Assembly: GCF_018613855.1 (NCBI RefSeq) | Contig: NZ_JAGGPK010000014.1 | Span: 47,430-111,429 of the forward strand | Length of the DNA: 64,000 bases | Direction: 5' to 3' | DNA from: Arthrobacter sp. ISL-30 | GTDB taxonomy: Bacteria > Actinomycetota > Actinomycetes > Actinomycetales > Micrococcaceae | Part shown: positions 42,760-51,633 of the stretch, one piece after another | Numbering within the stretch: position 1 is the first letter of the stretch | Layout: every line of letters starts with the position of its first letter | Made by a program: the position numbers and the translations under genes | Notes under the pieces: generated by a model | The model's database searches: none | Told to the model about the DNA's origin: nothing | What the model saw: only the letters and a program-made list of their open reading frames with translations

Positions 42760-43739
42760 GGCGAACCCAGCAGCGCCCGGGCCCGGATCGCCGCCCCAAG
42801 CAGCCCGGCATCCTGGCCCAGCTGTGCGGGAAGGATGACCGGCCTCCGCTGGAAGTCCAGCAGCTGGTCCACGCGACGGCGCAGGGGTCCAAGAACGGCC
42901 TCGCCGGCTTCGGCGAGTCCCCCGCCGACCACCACGGCCTCCGTTCCGAGGATGCTGACGCACTGGCAGATGCTGAAGGCGAGGGCGTCAACGGCCTCGC
43001 TCCATACCTTCGCGGCGCTCGCATCACCGGAGCGGGACAGGGCCAGTACCTCCCGTGCACCGCCTACCGCATGTCCGGAATGCTCCGTGTAACGCCGGGC
43101 GATGGCCCCCGCGGAACCCACTGCCTCAAGGATTGTTGTGCCCGTCCCGTCCGGTGACGGCACCAGGGCATAGCCCAACTCGCCGGCATGCCCTCCCGCG
43201 GTCACAGCCTGCCCCTCGGAGAACACAGCTCCGGCAATGCCTGTTCCCAGCACCATGACCACAACGTCCCGGTAGTCCCGCGCTGCACCAAGGAGCACTT
43301 CCGCGTCGCCTGCCGCTCCGACGTCATGGCCAAAGGACACTGGCATGCCAAGACGTGCCTCTGCTTCTGCCACAAACGGGAAATCGTGCCAGCCGAGGTT
43401 TACGGAGAAGACTCCCACGCCCGCTACGGCATCGACGATGCCTGGCACCACCACGCCCGCAGCCCTCGGCGGGGAGCCAGGGTATTCGTGGGCCAGCTCT
43501 GCAGCCAGCTCGGCCACGCGATCCAGGATCGACTCCGCCGGGCGGGAAGGATCATGCGGAGTGGCAGTCCTTCGCCTGCCCTTCAGGGAGCCGTCGGAAT
43601 CTACGAGGCCCGCTTTCAGGTCGGTACCTCCGACGTCGAAGGCCAGGACAGCGTGTGAGGCGCGTCCGAGCCTGCCCGACGGCAGGGCTGCCGCCGTACC
43701 TGAGGGAACAGTCCTCGGGGGAACAGTCTCGGAGTCCAT
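42756..43739 (-). CDS. ROK family sugar kinase or regulator-like protein
   Basis: A 327-aa ROK protein. The ATP-binding start A-F-D-V-G-G-T-D-L-K-A-G, the glycine-rich V-V-V-P-G-I-V-D, and G-H-D-V-G-A-A are present, with the second phosphate motif M-V-L-G-T-G-I-A-G-A. The usual ROK zinc motif (C-x-C-G-x2-G-C) is absent: the segment after G-E-L-G-Y reads P-S-P-D-G-T-G-T-T-I-L-E. Start is ATG 43739, 4 bases after the SIS gene. As it lacks a DNA-binding domain, it is probably a kinase for an amino sugar or hexose. Confidence 0.87.
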   Translation of the reverse strand: MDSETVPPRTVPSGTAAALPSGRLGRASHAVLAFDVGGTDLKAGLVDSDGSLKGRRRTATPHDPSRPAESILDRVAELAAELAHEYPGSPPRAAGVVVPGIVDAVAGVGVFSVNLGWHDFPFVAEAEARLGMPVSFGHDVGAAGDAEVLLGAARDYRDVVVMVLGTGIAGAVFSEGQAVTAGGHAGELGYALVPSPDGTGTTILEAVGSAGAIARRYTEHSGHAVGGAREVLALSRSGDASAAKVWSEAVDALAFSICQCVSILGTEAVVVGGGLAEAGEAVLGPLRRRVDQLLDFQRRPVILPAQLGQDAGLLGAAIRARALLGSP

Positions 43740-43743
43740 TGGC

Positions 43744-44661
43744 CTAGGCCGAGGGGTCGAGGATGACAGAACGGGTGAGATGGCGGGGCACATCCGGATT
43801 CAGCCCGCGCTGCCGCGCACGTTCAAGGGTGACTTTATGCAGCCTGGCAAGCTCGGCCAGTGGATGCCGTGCGGAGCGGACATAGAGTGCACCGGTCCGG
43901 GCAAGATCCGCTTCAAGTCCTGCCGGTTCCTCGCCGAAGAGCCAGGTAACCCTGCCGGGGGCCGCAATGGAGATGGGCCCGTGCCGGTATTCCATGGCGG
44001 GGTAGGACTCGGTCCAGTCCTGGACGCCCTCCCGCATCTTGAGGGCAGCTTCATGCGCAAGTCCTACGGTCCAGCCGCGGCCGAGGAAGGTGAACTGCTC
44101 GGCGTCGAGCAATTCTGCCGGTACCGCCTCGGCCAGCACCTCACGGGCCTGGTCCACTGCCGCCCGGACGTCTGTACCCAGGCTGGTAAGGAGGTAAGCC
44201 AACGCAGCAGTAGCGAAGCGGGTCTGCACCACTGATTGCTCATCGGCATAGGGCAGTCCAATGACCTCATCAACCAGGTCCGTGATGGGGCTGCCGGTAT
44301 CGCCGATGACGGCAACAGTCGGAATACTTCCGTTGAGCTCGGCCAGGAGTTCAAGGACTTCGGTGGTGGTTCCGGAACGCGTGATGGCAACTACTGCATC
44401 GTAGTCACGGTTCTTCCGGTAGTGGTCGAGGAAGGCTTCGGAGGCGGCAAAAGCCTCGGTTTCGCCCTTGCCGGCGCCCTCGCGGGCTACTGCGTAGCAC
44501 TGGGACATGAACCAGGAGCTGCCGCAGCCGACGACGGCGACCCGCGCCCCGTCCTGGGGAAGCAGCCTTTCCGTCCCGGCCTGGGCGATGGCACGGAGCC
44601 AAACGTCCGGCTGGGATAACAGTTCCTCTTCCATGAAGGCTCCGAGGATGGTGTCAGCCAT
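43744..44661 (-). CDS. SIS-domain sugar isomerase/deaminase (AgaS-like)
   Basis: A 305-aa protein with two SIS (sugar isomerase) modules, as in AgaS and the isomerase half of GlmS. The first has V-V-G-C-G-S-S-W-F and A-I-T-R-S-G-T-T-T-E, with the Ser/Thr loop that binds sugar phosphate. The second has F-L-G-R-G-W-T-V-G-L-A-H-E-A-A-L-K and P-A-M-E-Y-R-H-G-P. Such proteins deaminate or isomerise amino sugar 6-phosphates. First gene of the operon, with AAAGGA upstream of ATG 44661. Confidence 0.9.
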   Translation of the reverse strand: MADTILGAFMEEELLSQPDVWLRAIAQAGTERLLPQDGARVAVVGCGSSWFMSQCYAVAREGAGKGETEAFAASEAFLDHYRKNRDYDAVVAITRSGTTTEVLELLAELNGSIPTVAVIGDTGSPITDLVDEVIGLPYADEQSVVQTRFATAALAYLLTSLGTDVRAAVDQAREVLAEAVPAELLDAEQFTFLGRGWTVGLAHEAALKMREGVQDWTESYPAMEYRHGPISIAAPGRVTWLFGEEPAGLEADLARTGALYVRSARHPLAELARLHKVTLERARQRGLNPDVPRHLTRSVILDPSA

Positions 44662-44802
44662 GATGATTCACGTTCCTTTGTGCGAGGCGAAGAAATGGAG
44701 AGTGTTGACGTTTTCTGACTTATGCAAACACTAAACGAGCATTTTCAATCGCACAAGACTCTTGCTCCAACGCTGGTGCGCCAAACCTGGTCCACCAAAA
44801 GC
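44662..44802 (-). promoter_or_regulatory. Promoter region of the SIS-ROK-PfkB-aldolase-DeoR operon
   Basis: On the minus strand TTGAAA is followed after 18 bases by CATAAG (about 44724-44753), a plausible but imperfect sigma-70-type promoter 60-90 bases before the SIS start. The stretch is AT-richer than its surroundings, as expected for a DeoR-controlled promoter. No clear dyad operator is visible. Confidence 0.35.
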
Positions 44803-44834
44803 AACAGCCGCCGTCCGGAAGGACGGCGGCTGTT
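44803..44834 (-). terminator. Terminator at the end of the tdh-kbl-hutI unit
   Basis: AACAGCCGCCGTCC (44803-44816) and GGACGGCGGCTGTT (44821-44834) form a perfect 14-bp stem with a GGAA loop. GCTTTT follows on the minus strand, 20 bases after the hutI stop. Confidence 0.85.
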
Positions 44835-44853
44835 AAGGGTGGTGGACCCTACA

Positions 44854-46065
44854 TCACTGGACGCGGCTCCCGGCCCTCCACACTGCGCGGGTCAACGGAA
44901 TTCCGGGACGGTACGCCAGGTGCGTGGCCGACGGAGCGTTGAGCAGGTGAAGGTCCGCCCGATGCCCGACGGCGATCGACCCGACGGCCCGCTCGCCGTC
45001 GACGTCGTTCCCGGACTCCCTGCCAAGCGCCAGGGCGCCGCCGTAGGTGGCCGCCCGGACAGCCTCATGGACGCTGAGCCGCATTTGCAGGACGGCTGTG
45101 GTGACGCAGAAGGCCATAGAGGTGGTGTAAGACGTCCCGGGATTGCAGTTGGAGGCCAAGGCAAGCTGCACACCGGCGTCGAGCAGTTCCCGCCCGGGGG
45201 CGAGGACCTCCCTGGTTGAAAGATCACAGGCAGGCAGGCAGGTTGCCACAGTTCCCCGGTCGCCCGTTCCGGAGGAGGCGTCCCAGCTGCTCCAGCTGTC
45301 CGCGAGGGCACCGACGTCCTTTTCCGTCAGGTGGTTAACGTGGTCCACGCTGGCTGCGCCGAACTCCACAGCCAGGCGAACCCCGGGTCCCTCCCCGAGC
45401 TGGTTCCCGTGCACCCGAAGTCCCAGGCCCGCGTCCTTGCACGCCTGGAGTACTTTGCGGGACTGCTCCTCAGTGAACGCTCCGCGCTCGCAGAAGACAT
45501 CCGCCCACTTCACATAGGGCAGTACCGCCTGCAGCATCGGTCCGCAGACCAGCTCCGTGTATTCGTCGGCATCGGCCCCTTTGGGAACCAGATGCGCCCC
45601 CAGATACGTCACTTCGTCGACGAGTCCGGCCGCGATCCGGGCGCTCCTGGCTTCGTGTTCGATGTCCAGCCCATAGCCGGTCTTGGTTTCCAGATACGTG
45701 GTCCCCTGCGAGACGGCTTCGGCTACGCGGCCTGCCGTCAGCTGCGCGAGCTTCTCATCACCAATGCTGCGCGTGGCCTCCATGGTCACCGCGATCCCGC
45801 CCGCACTGTAGGTCTGGCCGGCCATGCGAGCCTCGAACTCAGCGGTGCGGTCGCCGGCAAAAACCAGGTGGGAATGCGAATCGACCCAGCCCGGCAACAG
45901 GGCGCGGCCTCCGGCGTCGACGAACTCGTCCGCCGCCGGCGCCTCTGCGGCGGCGCCAATCCAGGAAACCCGTTCGCCCTCGATCACCACCGCGGCATTG
46001 CTGAGGACGCGGTAATCCACGTCCTGGGTCATGAGTTCGCCGATATCGCCGATCAGTATGGACAT
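44854..46065 (-). CDS. hutI: Imidazolonepropionase or HutI-like amidohydrolase
   Basis: A 403-aa metal-dependent amidohydrolase of the histidine degradation family, opening 4-imidazolone-5-propionate to N-formimidoyl-glutamate. Metal ligands H64 and H66 (V-D-S-H-S-H-L-V-F-A-G), H219 (V-H-G-N-Q-L-G) and H242 (V-D-H-V-N-H-L) are present. The position usually occupied by the metal-binding Asp before C/F-N-P-G is Asn306 here (L-A-S-N-C-N-P-G). ATG 46065 is chosen; a TTG at 46080 overlaps the oxidoreductase stop and is possible. No hutH or hutU is nearby. Confidence 0.85.
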   Translation of the reverse strand: MSILIGDIGELMTQDVDYRVLSNAAVVIEGERVSWIGAAAEAPAADEFVDAGGRALLPGWVDSHSHLVFAGDRTAEFEARMAGQTYSAGGIAVTMEATRSIGDEKLAQLTAGRVAEAVSQGTTYLETKTGYGLDIEHEARSARIAAGLVDEVTYLGAHLVPKGADADEYTELVCGPMLQAVLPYVKWADVFCERGAFTEEQSRKVLQACKDAGLGLRVHGNQLGEGPGVRLAVEFGAASVDHVNHLTEKDVGALADSWSSWDASSGTGDRGTVATCLPACDLSTREVLAPGRELLDAGVQLALASNCNPGTSYTTSMAFCVTTAVLQMRLSVHEAVRAATYGGALALGRESGNDVDGERAVGSIAVGHRADLHLLNAPSATHLAYRPGIPLTRAVWRAGSRVQ

Positions 46066-46076
46066 GCATCCATTCT

Positions 46077-47207
46077 TCAACGTCGGATCGACCAGCGCGT
46101 CGCCGCCAGCGCCTCAGCTGTCCGGGATTCCGGATGCTCGGTATAAGTCGGCGCAGCCTCGTGGGCGCCTCCCCCGGAGATCGACCCGAGGATCATATCG
46201 GCGGCAAGCTCGGCGATGGCCGACGACGTCTGGAAGCCGTAGCCGCCCTGACCGGCGAGCCAGAAGAACCCGGGGGCTTCCGCATCGAAGCCGACCACCG
46301 GGACGCCGTCAGCCGCGTGGGTACGCAGCCCCGTCCAGGACCGCCGCACTGAGCGGATGCCGAGCGTCGTGAGCGAGTTCAGCCGGGAGATCAGTTGCTG
46401 GATGTCCCCCGGCCTCGGCCTGGCATCCTCGGGCCCGCTTGGGACGGCTTCGGACGGCGAGATTAGCACGTGGCCGTCGTTGCGCCAGAAGTAGAACGAG
46501 TTGTCCGCGGCGGTCACCCCGGGACAGCCTTCCGGAAGCGGCCGCTCGACGTCGACAATTGCCGCTGTTCGGCGGAAGGGCTGCAGGCCGAGCTTCTCGA
46601 CACCGCTGATCACCGCAAGCTCGTCCGCCCATGCACCGGCTGCATTAACGACGACGGCCGATTGGAAGGCTTCCTGCCCGGCCCCCAACTGCCAGCCACT
46701 GCCAAGCCGCTGTGCTGAATGGACCCGCGCTCCCGCCATGATGTCAACCCCGCCAGCTTCGGCCAACCGCCGATGGTCTTCGATCAGGAGTGGTGCATTG
46801 CAGGCAAATGAACCGGTGTCCAGGCCCGCCGCGCTGAACGTCCCGGGCTTGAGGACGGGACACAACTCAAGGGCCTCGGCGACACTGATCGGGCGCATGT
46901 GGCCGCTTGCCTGGGCGCGCACCTGCTCGAAGTCGCCGATGAGCATGAAGCTGCTCGGGGTCAGGACCGGTTCCGGCAGCACGGAGTCCCGAATCGCCAT
47001 GAGTTCCAGGGTCCGCATGGTGAGTTCCTGGACAACCGGCGGCCCATAGCTGGGGATCAGCTGCCGGGCCGAACGCGAGGAGGCGTGATAGGCGAGCGAT
47101 TGCTCGGCTTCGACGAGGGCCACCGAGCAGCGACCGGCCAGGACCGAAGCCAGCGAAAGTCCGGCGATGCCGCCACCAACGATTACCACGTCATAAGTCG
47201 CTGCCAT
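46077..47207 (-). CDS. FAD-dependent oxidoreductase (DAO/glycine oxidase-like)
   Basis: A 376-aa flavoprotein. The N-terminal dinucleotide motif is V-V-I-V-G-G-G-I-A-G-L-S-L-A-S, followed by E-A-E and a conserved S-S-R-S-A-R-Q. The C-terminal part has the DAO motif G-L-R-T-H-A-A-D-G-V-P-V-V-G and G-Q-G-G-Y-G-F-Q-T-S. DAO enzymes oxidise glycine, sarcosine or D-amino acids. Just after kbl it may oxidise the glycine produced, an inference from context. AGGATG precedes ATG 47207. Its stop nearly touches hutI. Confidence 0.86.
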   Translation of the reverse strand: MAATYDVVIVGGGIAGLSLASVLAGRCSVALVEAEQSLAYHASSRSARQLIPSYGPPVVQELTMRTLELMAIRDSVLPEPVLTPSSFMLIGDFEQVRAQASGHMRPISVAEALELCPVLKPGTFSAAGLDTGSFACNAPLLIEDHRRLAEAGGVDIMAGARVHSAQRLGSGWQLGAGQEAFQSAVVVNAAGAWADELAVISGVEKLGLQPFRRTAAIVDVERPLPEGCPGVTAADNSFYFWRNDGHVLISPSEAVPSGPEDARPRPGDIQQLISRLNSLTTLGIRSVRRSWTGLRTHAADGVPVVGFDAEAPGFFWLAGQGGYGFQTSSAIAELAADMILGSISGGGAHEAAPTYTEHPESRTAEALAATRWSIRR

Positions 47208-47236
47208 GGCTACATCCTTGCAGACCGCAACTTGCC

Positions 47237-48445
47237 TTAGGCGGTTATCGCCGCACGACTCTTGACGAACGCCTGGACGCAGGACTCGACATCCTCCGCA
47301 CTGTGGGCCGCCGACAGCTGCACGCGGATCCTGGCGGCCCCCTTCGGCACTACAGGATAGCTAAAGGCGGTCACGAAGACCCCGTGACGGAGCATGTCGT
47401 CCGCCACCCTGGCCGCCACCACGGCATCGCCGAACATCACAGGAACGATTGCGTGTTCGCCCTCAAGCAGCTCAAAACCTTCCTCGGTCATGCGGCGGCG
47501 GAACAGCCCGGCGTTCTCGAAAAGCCTCGATCGCAGCTCTCCGGAAGTCACCACGAGTTCAAGGGCCTTGATGGTGGCGGCCACGATGGCAGGCGCCAGT
47601 GAATTGGAGAAGAGGTAGGGCCGGGCCTTCTGGCGCAGCATATCCACGATTTCCCGACGGCCCGAAACGTACCCTCCGGATGCTCCGCCCAGCGCTTTGC
47701 CGAAGGTTCCTGTGAAAATATCCACCCGAGAGGAGACGCCGGCGTGCTCGGGGGTGCCCGCCCCGGTGGGACCCATGAAGCCCACCGCGTGGGAATCATC
47801 CACCATCACGAGGGCATCGTATTTTTCGGCGAGATCGCAGATGGCTTCAAGCGGTGCGAGGTAACCGTCCATGGAGAAAACGCCGTCAGTCACGATGATC
47901 TTGCGCCGTGCGGGGCTTTCCCCAGTGGAAGCTTCGACCAGCCTGGCTTCCAGGTCTTCCATGTCACGGTTGGCGTAGCGATACCGCCGGGCCTTGCAGA
48001 GCCGAATGCCGTCGATGATGGACGCGTGGTTCAGGGCGTCGGAAATGACGGCGTCTTCCGCACTGAACAAGGACTCGAAGACGCCCCCATTGGCGTCGAA
48101 GCAGCTTGAGAAGAGGATGGTGTCTTCCGTGCGAAGGAACTCTGAGACCTTCCGCTCCAGCTGCAGGTGAAGGTCCTGGGTTCCGCAGATGAAGCGCACG
48201 GAAGCCATTCCGAACCCTCGCTGGTCCATGGCCGCTTTCGCTGTGGCAATGATGTCGGGATGGTCGGCAAGGCCGAGGTAGTTGTTGGCACAGAAATTCA
48301 GGACTCCGGTGCCATCCTGGCCTAGCTGGCCGGCAATGATGTGGCTGGCTTGCGGGGAATCGATGTGGCGCTCTGTCTTGAAGAGGCCGGCGTCCCGGAT
48401 GGCTGCCAGTTCGTCCTGGAGCTGTTCCTTGATTGCTGAATACAT
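47237..48445 (-). CDS. kbl: Glycine C-acetyltransferase (2-amino-3-ketobutyrate CoA ligase)
   Basis: A 402-aa PLP enzyme of the alpha-oxoamine synthase family, splitting 2-amino-3-ketobutyrate with CoA to glycine and acetyl-CoA. It has [13 protein letters not shown] near the N-terminus, [22 protein letters not shown] for PLP, and the lysine segment [13 protein letters not shown]. Start ATG 48445 with GAGGAA upstream; the in-frame extension to 48487 lacks a ribosome binding site. It lies directly after tdh, with which it forms the two-step threonine pathway. Confidence 0.95.
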   Translation of the reverse strand: MYSAIKEQLQDELAAIRDAGLFKTERHIDSPQASHIIAGQLGQDGTGVLNFCANNYLGLADHPDIIATAKAAMDQRGFGMASVRFICGTQDLHLQLERKVSEFLRTEDTILFSSCFDANGGVFESLFSAEDAVISDALNHASIIDGIRLCKARRYRYANRDMEDLEARLVEASTGESPARRKIIVTDGVFSMDGYLAPLEAICDLAEKYDALVMVDDSHAVGFMGPTGAGTPEHAGVSSRVDIFTGTFGKALGGASGGYVSGRREIVDMLRQKARPYLFSNSLAPAIVAATIKALELVVTSGELRSRLFENAGLFRRRMTEEGFELLEGEHAIVPVMFGDAVVAARVADDMLRHGVFVTAFSYPVVPKGAARIRVQLSAAHSAEDVESCVQAFVKSRAAITA

Positions 48446-48507
48446 GGTGTGGTTCCTCGGTCTAGGTTTGGGTCGCTGACAGTTCAATACCGGCTACAGT
48501 TCAGGGC

Positions 48508-49554
48508 CTACACGTCGGTCCAGTCCAGGACCACTTTTCCGCCCACGCCGGTCCTGGCAATCTCGAAACCCCGTTCCCACTCCGCTGCAGGAAGCTTGTC
48601 GGTGACGACGGCGGAGATGTTGCGGTGCAGGACGGCGTTGGAGGAGAGCATGGCGCTCATGGCGTACCACGTTTCGAACATCTCGCGTCCGTAGATGCCC
48701 TTGAGGGTCAGCATGTGCGTGACCACTTTGCCCCAGTCGATATCGATGGACTGGCTGGGTAGTCCAAGCATGGCAATGCGTCCGCCGTGGTTCATGTTGT
48801 CGATCATCTCAGGCAGTGCAGTGGGGTGGCCGGACATTTCCAGTCCGATATCGAAGCCCTCCAGCAGTCCAAGCTCGCGCTGGGCGTCCCTCACCCGGGT
48901 GGTGGAGACATCGATAGCGAGGTCCACGCCCATGTGGCGAGCCAGTTCCAGGCGGGAGGGGGAAACGTCAGTGATGACGATCTTCCGCGCCCCAGCGTGG
49001 CGTGCGACGGCGATGGCCATCAGTCCAATGGGACCGGCACCGGTGATGAGCACATCCTCGCCCACCAGCGGGAAGCTCAGGGCGGTGTGGACTGCATTGC
49101 CGAAGGGGTCGAAGATTGCCCCGAGTTCGGGGGTGACGGAGGGATCATGGTGGACCCAGACGTTAGTCTCGGGGATCACGACGTATTCAGCGAACGCCCC
49201 GTCCCGCTGAACGCCGACCGAAACCGTGTGGATGCACATTTGGCGGCGTCCTGCCCTGCAGTTGCGGCAGATCCCGCAGACTACATGGCCTTCCCCCGAG
49301 ACCTTATCCCCCACTTTGACGTCCCTGACGTCTTCGCCGATTTCCACCACTTCGCCGTAAAACTCGTGGCCCGCAATCAGCGGAGCCTCGATGATCCCTT
49401 GCGCCCAGGCGTCCCACGACTGAATGTGAAGGTCGGTGCCGCAGATCCCGGTAGTCAGGACCTTGATCTTGACCTCGTTATGGCCGGGCTCCGGCTCAGG
49501 GCGGTCAACCAGCTCGAAACCCGCGTGCGGGCCGGACTTGTACAGAGCCTTCAT
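48508..49554 (-). CDS. tdh: L-threonine 3-dehydrogenase
   Basis: A 348-aa zinc alcohol dehydrogenase-type enzyme that oxidises threonine to 2-amino-3-ketobutyrate with NAD. Catalytic zinc site: G-I-C-G-T-D-L-H-I and A-G-H-E-F-Y-G-E-V. The structural zinc cysteines are in [19 protein letters not shown]. The Rossmann motif is [17 protein letters not shown] is typical of Tdh. GAGGAAG precedes ATG 49554. It is divergent from the LysR gene. Confidence 0.96.
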   Translation of the reverse strand: MKALYKSGPHAGFELVDRPEPEPGHNEVKIKVLTTGICGTDLHIQSWDAWAQGIIEAPLIAGHEFYGEVVEIGEDVRDVKVGDKVSGEGHVVCGICRNCRAGRRQMCIHTVSVGVQRDGAFAEYVVIPETNVWVHHDPSVTPELGAIFDPFGNAVHTALSFPLVGEDVLITGAGPIGLMAIAVARHAGARKIVITDVSPSRLELARHMGVDLAIDVSTTRVRDAQRELGLLEGFDIGLEMSGHPTALPEMIDNMNHGGRIAMLGLPSQSIDIDWGKVVTHMLTLKGIYGREMFETWYAMSAMLSSNAVLHRNISAVVTDKLPAAEWERGFEIARTGVGGKVVLDWTDV

Positions 49555-49639
49555 TGGTTCTTCCTCAATCAGCGATGGGCAGTTCCCTAATTGAAACGCC
49601 GGAAAAGATTTAGCACAACTAGGTATTTCTCAATCAACG

Positions 49640-49657
49640 ATTTAGTATCTACTAAAT
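49640..49657. promoter_or_regulatory. Perfect dyad overlapping the LysR start codon
   Basis: ATTTAGTA (49640-49647) and TACTAAAT (49650-49657) are exact inverted repeats around TC. The dyad includes a -10-like TAGTAT and ends on the ATG at 49656-49658. It fits an autoregulatory LysR operator between lysR and tdh. The A/T content is high against the GC-rich background. Confidence 0.65.
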
Positions 49658-50564
49658 GGAAGTCCATCAGCTGCAAATGCTTCGCGAGCTCGGGGACCTT
49701 GGCAGCGTCAAGGCGGTGGCCGAGACGCTCATGGTTACGCCGTCTGCAGTGTCCCAGCAACTCTCGCTGCTCCAGAAGTCCTTCGATGTTCCGCTCACGC
49801 GCAAGGAGGGCCGGGCGCTCGTACTGACCGACGCCGGCCGGGTCCTCGCAGATGCTGGGGCCGCCGTCGTGAAAGCGATGGCGGACGCCCGTGCCGCGAT
49901 CGGAACCTTCCACGATTCCCCTGACTCTGCGGTTACAGTGAGTGCCTTTCACAGTGCCGGGCAAGCGCTGTTCGCTCCCTTGGCGGCAATCCTCGCAGCA
50001 CAGGGCGGCGGCCCGCGGCTGCGCCTCTCGGACGAAGACGTTGCCCAGGAGGATTTCCCTGGCCTGGCCGCCCGGTACGACCTGGTCCTGGCCCACCGAA
50101 TGGAACACAGCCCCGAGTGGCCGAAGGATAAGGTGGCGGTGATTCCGCTCGCGGAGGAGCCCCTGGACGTAGCACTTCCTGCCGAGCATCCGCTGTCCGC
50201 CCGGCGGCAGCTTTCGCCGGCCGACGTCGTCGGGCAGGCATGGGTGACCAGCCGCGACGGCTACTCCCCCGCGGACGTCCTTGCCGCCGTCGTTGCTGTG
50301 AACGGCCGTAGCGCCGAAGTGCTGCACCGCATCAATGACTACTCAACCGTTGCCGCCCTTGTTGCCGCAGGCGGAGCGATTGGCCTCCTGCCGCGGTACA
50401 CGGCCCAGCGCGTCCTCCACCCCGGGCTGGTGCTGCGGGCGTTGACAGGTGTTAATTCCGTGCGACGAATCGACATTCTTGCCCGGCCGGAGACACTTAA
50501 GCGCAAATCTGTCAGGATCGTCTGCGATTCCCTTCAGACTGTCATGGGCGAACTTATGGCGTAG
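49656..50564 (+). CDS. LysR-family transcriptional regulator
   Basis: A 302-aa LTTR. The N-terminal winged helix reads L-Q-M-L-R-E-L-G-D-L-G-S-V-K-A-V-A-E, then V-T-P-S-A-V-S-Q-Q-L-S-L-L-Q. The rest is the periplasmic-binding-protein-like effector domain. Divergent from tdh with a 101-base gap, so tdh-kbl and the oxidase are its probable targets, with threonine, glycine or a derivative as effector. No ribosome binding site precedes ATG 49656. A TAGTAT -10 lies 7 bases upstream, so the message may be leaderless. Confidence 0.9.
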   Translation: MEVHQLQMLRELGDLGSVKAVAETLMVTPSAVSQQLSLLQKSFDVPLTRKEGRALVLTDAGRVLADAGAAVVKAMADARAAIGTFHDSPDSAVTVSAFHSAGQALFAPLAAILAAQGGGPRLRLSDEDVAQEDFPGLAARYDLVLAHRMEHSPEWPKDKVAVIPLAEEPLDVALPAEHPLSARRQLSPADVVGQAWVTSRDGYSPADVLAAVVAVNGRSAEVLHRINDYSTVAALVAAGGAIGLLPRYTAQRVLHPGLVLRALTGVNSVRRIDILARPETLKRKSVRIVCDSLQTVMGELMA

Positions 50565-50594
50565 GGGTTGAACTCGAGTTCGAGGGGGCGGAGT

Positions 50595-51389
50595 TTATGG
50601 TGCAGGGGGCGGGCTATCGGAGGCTTTGGGTCCGCCTCCCTGGCCTTGGCCGTTCAGCCAGCCCTTCCCGAAGTGACCCCCGGGCCCCTTGGCGTTGGCG
50701 GGCAGATCCCCGGCCACTACTCGAATAGCCGTCACGGTATCGCCTTCCTTGGTGCCGGCCACGCGAACGACGTCGCCAGCTTTCAGGTCCGTGGCCTTAA
50801 CGTCGTTGGGCTTCGGCCGATTGCCCGCGGCGTCCTTCTCCGCCGATCCGGTGGCTCCAGATCCGCCAGCCCCCGCCGGGATCCGAAAGAGCCTGGTGTC
50901 GGCGTTGATCGCATAGCTCTGGCTGAAGCCGTCCTCGCTCTTGACGGTGATGGAGGATTCGCTGACCGATTCCACCGACCCCTTCTGGGTCAGGAAGGTA
51001 AGCACAGTCCCGTCAGGCCTCTTCACAACGTTCTCGCCGTGGAGATGTTCGCCGCGCCGTGCTTTCCCGTCCTGTGCCTTCTGGTCCTGGGCCTTCGCGT
51101 CCTGCCACTTCTGGTCCTGCGACTTCTGGTCCTGGGCCTTCGCGTCCTGCGACTTCTGGTTGCCCTTGCCCGGTTTCCCGGAGTCCGGAGTGGGCGTGGC
51201 CGATGACGACGGTAGCGGGCTGGGTGCGTCAGCTGACGCGGCCCAGACGGTCGCGGCGCCGGCGCCACTGAGGGCCAGGACAACGGCTGCTGCCAGCGCG
51301 ACCCGGCGAGCGCGCAACCACCGGCGTGGGTTCGACCCGGAGACCGGACCATCCGATCCGGATTCCGGGGGAAGCTGCAGGTTATCCAT
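50595..51389 (-). CDS. DUF5666-like exported or membrane-anchored protein with repeat region
   Basis: A 264-aa protein from ATG 51389 (M-D-N-L-Q-L-P-P-E) with AAAGG upstream. An N-terminal basic stretch and hydrophobic segment (R-R-V-A-L-A-A-A-V-V-L-A-L-S-G-A-G-A-A, about 27-48) form a signal or anchor. A Pro/Ser-rich stretch and a low-complexity region of about six x-Q-D-x-K units follow. The C-terminal domain (S-V-S-E-S-S-I-T-V-K-S-E-D-G, A-G-D-V-V-R-V-A-G-T) resembles DUF5666 beta-barrel repeats. Function unknown; the repeat region is probably a flexible spacer. Confidence 0.75.
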   Translation of the reverse strand: MDNLQLPPESGSDGPVSGSNPRRWLRARRVALAAAVVLALSGAGAATVWAASADAPSPLPSSSATPTPDSGKPGKGNQKSQDAKAQDQKSQDQKWQDAKAQDQKAQDGKARRGEHLHGENVVKRPDGTVLTFLTQKGSVESVSESSITVKSEDGFSQSYAINADTRLFRIPAGAGGSGATGSAEKDAAGNRPKPNDVKATDLKAGDVVRVAGTKEGDTVTAIRVVAGDLPANAKGPGGHFGKGWLNGQGQGGGPKASDSPPPAP

Positions 51390-51560
51390 GGCGAGACCTT
51401 TCAATGCCAAATTTCTCAGGGCCAATTTTCTCAGTGCAAAATCCAAGGCCACATGAGCTGGGGAAATTTAGGATGGCCCCATGAACTGTGATTTGCCTGT
51501 GAATTGGATCACTTTTAGCGCAAGAACAGCCAAAGACGCAGATAATGCCCCGGGACACAG

Positions 51561-51604
51561 AAAATGCCTGGTGACACCCGTATGCGGGTGTCACCAGGCA
51601 TTTT
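51561..51604. terminator. Strong bidirectional terminator after gatB
   Basis: A perfect 20-bp stem (51561-51580 and 51585-51604) with a TATG loop. The arms begin AAAATGCCTGGTG and end CAGGCATTTT, so a T run follows on either strand. It ends the gatCAB transcript on the minus strand, 29 bases after the gatB stop. Confidence 0.93.
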
Positions 51605-51633
51605 GGCTGTCCTGGTGCTGGACTTGCGTCCGA

